Shown here in pieces: positions 54,607 to 64,000 of a stretch of 64,000 nucleotides of DNA. A program made the position numbers and the translations under genes. Position 1 is the first letter of the stretch; the number at the start of each line of letters is the position of its first letter. The stretch is from Phalacrocorax aristotelis (lineage: Eukaryota > Chordata > Aves > Suliformes > Phalacrocoracidae): positions 41,834,512-41,898,511 of the forward strand of contig NC_134281.1 of the NCBI RefSeq assembly GCF_949628215.1. Direction: 5' to 3'. The notes below the pieces were generated by a model, which was not told the DNA's origin, searched no databases, and saw only the letters and a program-made list of their open reading frames with translations.

Positions 54607-57600
54607 AAATCACTTAATTTCTCTGTGCTGTAATCCCATCTCACTGATGGTCATGCGCAACAGAGTAAATACAGTTACACCCATGTAAGGTGGAGTAAAA
54701 CTGCTCTAGATGAGAGAAGAGTCGGGGCAAAACATTTCTTTTTTCCTCAATTGAGTGGGAATAATATTTACTTACTGCACAGGGGAGCTTGGAAGCTGAA
54801 TTACTGATTCTACCACTGCTTTCAGCTTGCAGTGTTGCTGTTGTTACTATGGACTGGTCTGCAACTGTGACTTGGATGAAAGATGAGGTATTTTGATACC
54901 CTTAACAAGATAGAAGCAAGGAAGTAACCAGCAAGTTGCATCCCTGGATTAAGAAAAGATAAGGACTGTGCTTTTCATCCCTGAGAGGTCTTTACGTTTA
55001 GACAAGTTAAGAAGTGCACCTTTCCCAGGGCTCCTCACGGATTTTGCTCCTTCCCAGCTTGTACAGGTGGTAGGTAAACTTGCAACACCACAGGGAACAA
55101 TGGGAGCTCTGACACTGACTTTAGCAAGGCCAGGATTCACTGAGAGTTTGATCCCGTTCTTGTTCTTGTTTGCATCTGGGGTTTGGGATTTTTCTGAACT
55201 GCTCCTCCCTGACTCTATCAGGTTCTGCTGAGCGAAGACTCCACCTCCCAGTTTGACCACTTAAAAAGAGATTGAATAATCTAGGTGGGCTCTGACAGTT
55301 GGGTGGTCTCCTACTTTCTGGTGACACTCTTTGCTTTTAGCTCTCCAAGATCTCCAAGACACTCTCTAATTGAAGTCCACATTCTGCTGGAGTCAGGGAC
55401 AAAGTTCCCACCAGTGTCAGTAAAGATTTGGTTGCTGTGCATGCCAGCGTAAGGATCACATGTGTAAAATATCACACTTGATATGTCACTCCAAGTAGTT
55501 ACAAATCCCTTTTGTGTAGAAACATAAAGACCTACCCTGTCAGCATTATGTAACTGTTAAAGATTGAGAATAATTTTTAAGGTGATTTGTGTACTTGTTT
55601 CTATGGAATGAAAATATTTCAAGAGATTTATTTCATTAATCAGCATCAGGAAATACATGCTCAGTTCTTCATTAAGACCCAGAGAGGCACTGTCATTCCT
55701 ATATAAATGATTCACATATGAGGATTACATTTATCTTCAGCGTACACATACAAAGAGCACGTACAAAAGCATATACACTACTTTGTACATATATACTCGA
55801 TCACAGAATATTTTCCCCATATAAAAAGTTGGAGAAACTCATTAGAAGCAAATTGTATATTTGCAATCAATAAATGCAATATGGTTCAACGGCCCTGCAT
55901 ACAATCTGTGCTTCTGCAGTACCAGGAGCAATACTTTCAATAGACGAATGCTTTCGATTGTCATAAAAATGTTTATTTGCTAGAAAGTACAGACTTCTGC
56001 CCATGAAATCCTCCTTGCAGAATTATTATAATTCTCCAACACGTTTCAGACTTTTTGGGTTGTTTCACACTCTGCTTTTTAACCTTCAACAACAAATATT
56101 GTTGTATCATGAAGACAGCAAATCCAAACAATTACATATGTAGTCCAAAGGCATACACAAGAAAATCAATATTTGACATCTTTGCAACTCCCTCTTTGGA
56201 GCAGCGCTCAATAGCTCTTATTCATTATACACTTATATCTCTTTCAGATTCGCCTTTGTCACCAGAAACCCATTTTTTTTTCTCCTTTGACTTCCACATA
56301 ACTTCTTTGCCCTGTACTTTTACAGATGCCTTCTGGCTATAAATACTAATGAAATCTCTTTGCTTAATTCAATTTTGCTGGTACACTTACAGTTATGACC
56401 TAACTTTCCCACGAGAGAGACTGATTGAACATTCCAATACCTTATGGATGGGAGCAAACACTCCACAGAACTGGACTGACAATTTCCATAATTATAGAAT
56501 TCACAGCCTAATGACCTTAAAAAACAATAAAAAGATCTCTTGTTAATTCCATTTCTGTTACTGACATTCAGGATATTTCATTTTTCACAGGACAACAAAT
56601 TTACTTTTTATTTTCAAAAGAGCAGTCTATCCTTTTACCCTAGATTAAATTTTCTGAATATTGAAGGATTTCACTGAATATTTAGCATTTCTTTGTCTTT
56701 TAAAAGTTAGAATATTTATGATCCTTAGAATGCTTCTGACTGATTTATAGCAATCAATTATAAGAGTACGTTTTCAAATAGCCCTTTTAAAAATGAAGAA
56801 TAGAATAATTAAAAAGATCAGAAGTCCTCCCTTGCATATAATTATTTCATTATTTCATTACAGTGCAGAAATTGTTTTTGCTGACTGTGAACAATTTTAA
56901 TTGAGCAAAATCTGTATTAATATACGATAGCAAGCAGTTCTTCCTAAGAAATAAGACCACTAATTGCCTAAATTTTTATTCAGCACAGTGAGCCTTAAAA
57001 GCCACATTGTATTATAAAACTAATCACTAGGTACAGCGGATACTTTTGCCATAGTGGAGACATTCCCATCGCATAACCTTGCTCTACAGCTAATTTATTC
57101 CTTCAACAGGTTTATTGCTGCGTGAACACTTGTTTGGGTGCCGGTTTGTCGCAGGCTGGGTGCAGAGAGCTTTGCTGCCAGCCTGCCTGTACCTGCTCAA
57201 GCAAGGCTGCCCATGCCACATGGCCCAAAAGATGGCTCATGGCACGTATGGCCACCTTGTCCCCATATTTTGGTGGGGACATTGCCATGGATGGCCACGT
57301 GCCTTGCCCACACCGTTCTTGTTCCTCAGTTACCATTGCCTGGCTCCTCTCTCCAACTACTCTGGGGTTTTCATCTGCCAAATGGAGAGAAAGGCAAACA
57401 CTACCAGAGAGATGTTAAAAGCAGGAGCCTGACTTTGGCGTCTTGAACCGCCATGTGGATGAGGTCTCCTTACTGTAACAATCTGGGGAGTTTCTAATAT
57501 TGCTGAAAGGTCTGTACTCTACATACTCCACCCTGGAGCACCCACTGGGAAGGCAGTGATGTTTGCTGCAGGCTGGGTTTTGTGTGGTCTTACTTTGACC

Positions 57601-60600
57601 AGGAGACCAGTTCTCAATCTGCTTATGCTGCCATTGATCTCTGCATTGGGTCCTGGTGTCTACCTAACAAACCTCAGCCAACTCCCAGCACTGGGAGGAG
57701 GCTCCAGAGGAACAGAAGGGAGTGCTGTGCACTTAAACTGGGATGTTAATATGTGTTTCACTGTCACTAGTGCCTCCTCTCTGCAAGGAGGGATTTGGCT
57801 TGCCCTGGAGACTCTCTCTGCCACCTCTTGAAAACTGCCCTGTGCTGGCTGGACAGAAACTCCATGTGAAATGCAAATTGTCATCTGCTTTGCAAACACA
57901 CACTGGGTCGCTTGGCCACAATGGTCCTTCCTGGTGCTTGCCGCAGGGAAGACAGGACTTGCAGGATGGGTGAGCTTGGGCTGTACCCGATAGTGTGGGT
58001 AGTGACAGGGGCTGTACATGAGGCTGTAGGGGCAAGGGCACCCACCAGCTGTTGCTTGCTCCCAAGCCCTCCCCTGTGGCTGGGTATAATATTCCTGCAT
58101 GCCAAGGACAGGCAATTCTTTCTTTTGTTCAGCTCCTAAGCTGAGCTCAAAGTGCCAGTTGAGTTAATGATGTAAACCAAGAAATACTGGTGAGGATGGC
58201 TCAGAGTCCTTTAACTTCATCTGAGACACTATTTTGGAACGAAATGAAGACTTTTTAATAAATAATAACATCTTAGCTGGCACAGTGCTGGCAGACAGCT
58301 TGCATTAGCTTCTGCCTAAGGTCTCTGAGCTTGACAAGAGGAGCGTGCAAGTCCACATCAGAGGCAGCATGGTGCCTGCAAGTGCAGATGTGGTATTATC
58401 GGGAAATGGTCGCTGCAGGGGAAATCTGGAGTTTGTCTGGTGTACAGGTTTCTCCTGTCATGGCATAGTTGCTTCCGGGGTGCTGGGGGAAGTTACAAAT
58501 GGGGCTGCTGCTGGTTTGTGAATAAGGCTCTTTGTCAAGGCTCAGCTAAACCCCCCTCCTCTCAAAGACTGGATGAAGCCTATGCAAAGAAGAAAAGTGG
58601 AAATGAAAGATAAAATTCTGGGCCAATGCAGCAGCCTTAATATAGTGTCTGAATGGGAGAGAAAAGATTTATAATTACCTCAGAGTGAGGCTGGAATTTT
58701 CCTCCTGAGCTCATTGCTTTCCAGTCCCACTGTGAAGTCTTAAATGCAGTTTTGGTGCTGAATTAACACTGTAGAGTTAAAGTAAGAACAGTAGAAGTAC
58801 TAGTACCAATAACACCCGGCAGCAATCAAACACAGCCACATTAAGGATTGCCTGGCAGCAGATGTGATGTATCCCTCTGCTATTCTGTACTGGCAGCCCT
58901 CAGGTACATAGTTATAATTCCTGAGAGAGGCAGGCTCTGGAGATGACAGACTGAATGGTAACAATCTATCATGAAAAATTTTCAAGGATGAGTTAATGAT
59001 TTTGCAGACCAGTTAGCAGAAGACTGGAAGCCTAGAAGCTGGAGTTTCCCTGGGCTGCAGCTCTCCAGGAACAAGTAACTGGTTTTGCCTTGTGCCTCAG
59101 TTTCCACATCTGTGAAATGGGTAAAGATCCTGCTTTTTCTATGAAATGATTTAAACCTATTTCAGAAAAGTGCTGTATAGGAAATACCCCAGAGCAGGAA
59201 AGGGGGGTTATAATCAACCCAACTTTCCTTGCAGCGAAGTCAGTGCTAAAACTAGTCCTAGGTTAACAATTTTGTTACTGCTGAACAGCTATACTCCATG
59301 CTTGCCTGAAGAAGTAGGTAGACAGTGTAGGGCAGGGAATAGGTCTTTCTTTTTTAGTGACTTTGATGTCTGATATCTGTGCCCAAGTGGATGCATGGGC
59401 GTTTACATTTCAAACATCCTGGTACAGATCCTTGTAACTCAGCCCTGCTCCCTGCAGTGCAGACTTCAGCTAAAATTCAGTTTTGGCACCCAAACGAGAT
59501 ATGCACAGTAATCCAAGCTATAGATGCTGTAAAACAGGCCACTTTGTATCCATTGGCCTGGTTTGTGCACAGGATGTGGTCACGCACTCCATCCCAGGGG
59601 GCACCGACTACTGTAGGATTGAACTGGGGCAAATTTACTATCCTCTTCTGCAGGTGGAGGTGGGAAACACTGGAAACTCTTTTTCTATGTGCTTGTTCCT
59701 AGCTGGGGTCTGCTATTGCATGCATGGCTTTTGTGCATGTGGAAAAGTCCTGCACCTTCCCAGGTGAGCTCTGCTTTGCTGTGGGCTTCCCTGGTGATGG
59801 CCGTTACAAACAAGAACTCCACACACCCCTGCACTAGCTCAATTTCCTGCTCAGTCTCCACCAAGTTGGTTTGCAGAGGTCTTAAGCTTAGTTTCCCAGC
59901 CTGTAAGAAACTGATAACAGTCTGCTCTTCCAGATGTTGGCTGAAAAGCTAAAAAGTTGAGGAAAAGCTTCAGTGTCTCCACAGTCCATCCCTCCTGGGT
60001 ATTTGCTGGAGCTGCTGGCACCCAATATCCTGCTCCCTGTGTGCCAGCCCTGCAAGGCTGGTCCTTGCAGTGGTCCAGGACTCTAGCAAGGAGAGGGGAC
60101 TCCAGCTGTGCTGAGGCACATTTCTGCAGCACTGACCCTCAGCTCACAGCATTGTCCTTTGAAAATTTTGGCACTTTTACTCTGGTGAGCACCCTTGGTG
60201 CTTTCTCAGTGCCCAGGATAATCTGTAACAGGTCCGTTCCCTCGCAGTCCCAGGACAGCTGTGTTTTACAAAGGATTTGAACTGCCATCTGTGTCCTTTG
60301 TGCCTGCTCATGGCTTCTCCCCCTGTGCCTGGGAAGATGGAGAAGGTTATTTGTCTTAAGAATATTTTCTCCTTCTCCCTCTTTCTTGTGCAGCAGTGTC
60401 AACAAGCAATTTGCTCTCTCTAGCATGATTCATTTCTGTTTGGGCCCTAATTGTCTCTCCCTGTACGTGGCTGGCTGCTTGCCTAGCTGTTCCCAGGCTC
60501 TCCCTGGGGTGTTTCACAGAGGTCTGTTGAAGCAGGGTCAGCCCTCAGCTGCCAAGGGATGGTTACCGTGCTGCTTGTGTCCCTCATGAAGAACAGTGAC

Positions 60601-63600
60601 TGCTCCAAAGGGCTCCTGTGGCACTCAGTGTGAGTAGGGATGGGGAGAGATACAAGCAAACACTTTGGGGCAGTTTAAGATATTATTGCTTCCAAGATAG
60701 CTGTTGTGCTGGAAGGCTGCTACTGCCCGATTCCCAGCCCTCCTGTGGAGTCCTGTTCAGAAGAGGGCTATCTCTGACAAGACATATGGGATTGGAAATA
60801 TCTGCTCATCTGGACAAGAAACCAAAGGCTTTCTCGGCTTCCTGTTTGAGATGTCTCATTTGACTCCCTGCAAATAGTTTACTTTATGTTTGTGTAGCCT
60901 TGAGGAGACATGTGAGGACTGAATTATCGCCATATATAACATGGATCTCGTTTGTGTAGCCCATGTCGTGGTGGCAGTTAAGGCAGTGTGTGCTCCTTGG
61001 GACTCCAAAATGGACCGGCCTGTAGCTGACTGCTCCCTTCTCCCAGTTCACACCATTCCCAGACATGCCTGTGCATGGCAGCTGGTGCATGTCTGCTGGG
61101 GCAGAGTAGAAGCGTAAGAGTGGGGATGTGGGCCTTTGCTCTTCCTGCGCCACTGCTGCACAGCACCCATCTGGGTCCTGGCAAGAGCCTGGTTGTGGCA
61201 GTGGGACCTCAGCGAGGGCTGACATAAGAAGCAGAGAAGAGGGAAAGGTGCTTATCCTCTATGCTGCTACAGTTAGGCTGCCATCAGTACCCAGATAAAC
61301 TCAATTAAAGATAAACTCATATAGGTATATACTACACTGCACTGTGCAATCATTAAAACTGCCCTCCAGACCCTTTCCTCTTTCACCAGAATGATATGAG
61401 GCTTAATTAATTAGTACTTTAGGGTGCTTGGATAGTCTGTGGGTGAAAAATCATAGCTTATTCATTCATTTTCCCTTCCAGGTGGTCAGAAGAGTGGACA
61501 TTTCACTCACTGATGCAATGGAGGCATCTCCATTGCGGTCAAAATTTTGCAAGGGAGAGGAGACCTCACAGAGGGCTCTTGTTTCCTGTAGGTGATTCTG
61601 ATGGCAGGAATGTCTTAAAAGGATGGAAAGCCACACCCTAGGGTAAAGGACTCCATGGAGCTCAGCCCAGAAATGTTAAGGAAGACTTGATGATAACCCA
61701 GAAGATTCTACGAGGACAACAAAACTTTCACTATGGTCTTTTCAATCTGTTTCAACCAGGCAAGACAACAATGAGGTGCAAGAATATGCTAGGCAAATTC
61801 AGACTAAAAATCACTGCATGGTTTTTAAGTGTGGGGAACAATTCAACAAGAGGTCCAGTGGCTTGAGTTTTTGCTGGCTATTTTAAAATTAGGATTGTTC
61901 ATTTCTTTGAAAGAGATGCTGGAGTTTAAACAAGAATGAAGGCAGGTTTGTCTGTGCCTGTGATATGAGAAGAGGGTGATGGATCCTCGCTATTCTTCCT
62001 GGCTTTATAGTCCATAGAGACCAAAGTACGGGTCACCCCCATCCCTGCAGCAGAGCCGTTAGGAAGGGGTTATATCCTGCACCACTGCTAGCCTGCCTTG
62101 GGTGCCCCTGTTTGGATTTTGGACCTCTGGGTGGTGCAGAGCGCAGCAGGGCTAGTCTCCCCTCCTAAGAGCAGGAGCACTTGGATAAACCGTGCCCTGC
62201 CCTGTCGCCTTCCTCCCTTTGATGCCCAAGAAGTCACAGGAGTGTTTAAACCTCAGGAGTTCCCCAGAGGGATTTGGTGATTCATCCTGGGCTCCCTGTG
62301 CAGTCAGTCTGTGCTGCAAAGCCATCTCTGCACTGTCCTCCTCCCCAACACCACACCCACACACACTGCACCTTCAGTGGCAAAAGCGAGAATGTATCTC
62401 CTAGAAAGGCCCAAAAAAGCCACTTTTCTTTTATAATAATATTTCCACAGGCCAAGCAATTGATGGCTGGACTAGAGGAAAACATACATCTTTGCTTCCA
62501 AGTAATAGGCTGCAGATTTGCAAGACTAAATCCTTTTAAAAACTGAGAATCACATCCATTCAGTCCGTAAAAGAAAAAGAAGTCTAATTTGATAACATTA
62601 TACGTAAAGTGTTTTCTTGACTTAGATATATTCTAGGCATGCCAGTTATATAATACGGAACAAGCACGGGGAAAGGACTTGATCGCATTCAGATGATACT
62701 AAATTATCTTATGACACAGGCTGTATCTTTTTTACAACAGAAAATGGAAACAACTGTGTCCTTGACCTTCAAAAAGGAATTGACTTCCCTAGCTTAACTA
62801 TTCAAACAAACAACTGTGTACTCTCTTCAATTCCTGTGATAATTTTGATTTACTGTAAATGACTGAATTTAATGAACTAAATTATGCTATTTAAATGCAT
62901 TTTGTGAATGGTATTGTAGTTTGTTACCAAGCATTATGTCTATGCTAAAGTGTGCTGTAAATGATATGATATGGAACATATGTGCTGTATTCATAATTTA
63001 ACTGTTGCTATGGAGTGCCTTCTTCAATAGGCTTCTTTGAAAAACGAGTTCTTTATTTACCTGGTGAAATGAAGGTGATTTCTCAGCAAATCTCTAGGTC
63101 TCACTGACCTTGACAGAATTACAGTGCTAATATTTTCACATGGATGAACTGTTCTTCAATAATTTTTCCGAAATAGATGGCACAAATAGGCTTTCCATTA
63201 ATGCTGGGACATATTGCATGTTTTCTAATCTCACTTTTCTTTTTGTTTGAACAAATGTTTATTACAGCTATTGCAAAATGACTCCCCTCCTCATTAGTGA
63301 TAACAGATTTTTGAGTTCAGAGCTGGATCTCAGGGTCTTGGACATGATTTCCATAAATGCCTTGAGCCTGACACCACAGACACAGCCAGTGCCCAGCTCC
63401 TGCCTCTGGCCACGTGATGCAACATGTGTTATGCTCCTCGTTGGACCTGTTGCTGAAACACTTTGTACATTTGAATTTCTGTGTTTATGCTGGATTTTTT
63501 ATATTGAACTGAAGCACTAAAAACAATGTTTTATTTTATTTTTTTTAAATGCCACTGCTGGTCCTGCAGTTTTTGTTTGTCCCTGCGGTCGTGTTCGGAA

Positions 63601-64000
63601 CAGGGCTGCGAGACTGCCTGTTCCCCATCTTCTGTGATCTGCCTCTCAGTGTCCCCAGGAACAATAACGGGTCAGCCTTTCAGGAGCATCAAGATGATAC
63701 TCAGGGCAGCGTAGAGACAATCTGTGGCTTTTCTGGAGATCCAACCTGATCTTCTGCAGAAGCTCTGAAATGTGTGCTCGTGGACAAACACTTCTTGCTA
63801 GGGAGTACTCCTTATTCTACTGACTCTTTTGCAGCTGGGTTATGGGATGGCAAAACAGCCCCTGTATTTGGGTAAAGCACACTATCAGCTATGAATCAGA
63901 TGCAAAAGCCCAAGTGGTTGGTCTTGATAGCTTTTTACAATCCTAACCCTGTATATGAGCCTTACTCTCAGATACCTCAGTGATCAGTGTCCAGCACATG
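54607..64000. other. intergenic, no gene supported
   Basis: No exon with convincing splice sites, protein similarity or RNA structure was found. Frames of about 100-150 codons around 57.1-58.1 kb and 59.4-60.4 kb lie on both strands in ordinary GC-moderate DNA and look like chance. AT-rich, low-repeat patches (about 55560-56000, 56700-57010, 62560-63080) could be conserved non-coding DNA upstream of FOXD3. Confidence 0.45.

Noticed and set aside
57115-58115. cluster of 90-150-codon frames on both strands
   Set aside because: Overlapping frames on both strands in moderate-GC intergenic DNA, with no similarity to ATG4C (the next expected gene) or any family I recognise.

Overview
The window looks like bird nuclear DNA (another sauropsid is possible). 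The pointers are a CR1 LINE with a readable reverse-transcriptase C-terminus, short introns, and very CpG-rich islands around a developmental regulator. Two genes can be read with high confidence and a third in part. Their order and orientation match human 1p31.3 (ITGB3BP - ALG6 - FOXD3), inverted here.

Left edge (1 to about 4.6 kb): probably the 3' end of ITGB3BP (CENP-R) on the + strand. A short terminal coding exon lies at 2237-2290 and a possible 3'UTR exon near 4318-4625. From 4.6 to 8.0 kb is the space between this gene and ALG6, which converge tail to tail.

8.0 to 31.6 kb: ALG6 on the minus strand, the ER glucosyltransferase that adds the first glucose to the dolichol-linked oligosaccharide. 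I placed 14 coding exons base by base. Their lengths sum to 1,524 nt, giving 507 codons plus stop with every phase intact, which is the length of human ALG6. A non-coding first exon and an NRF1/ETS CpG-island promoter lie near 31.5-31.6 kb. Three introns have unusual ends: two appear to be GC-AG, and one has a textbook U12-type donor and branch point but must end in AT to keep the frame.

31.9 to 39.5 kb: the spacer between ALG6 and FOXD3. It alternates CpG islands, AT-rich homeodomain-motif blocks and several TATA boxes without an obvious gene.

39.5 to 42 kb: FOXD3 on the minus strand, a single-exon gene of 403 codons with a complete forkhead domain and an eh1 Groucho-binding motif. It has a recognisable polyadenylation signal and a compact promoter with TATA-like, E-box, CRE, octamer-like and forkhead sites.

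42 to 64 kb: upstream of FOXD3. CpG islands and AT-rich conserved-looking blocks continue to about 46 kb. Beyond that is intergenic DNA with one 1.3-kb CR1 insertion (53.3-54.6 kb) and no gene I can support. I found no CRISPR array, tRNA, rRNA, operon, or previously undescribed multi-gene system. The most unusual signal is the intron-end chemistry of ALG6.
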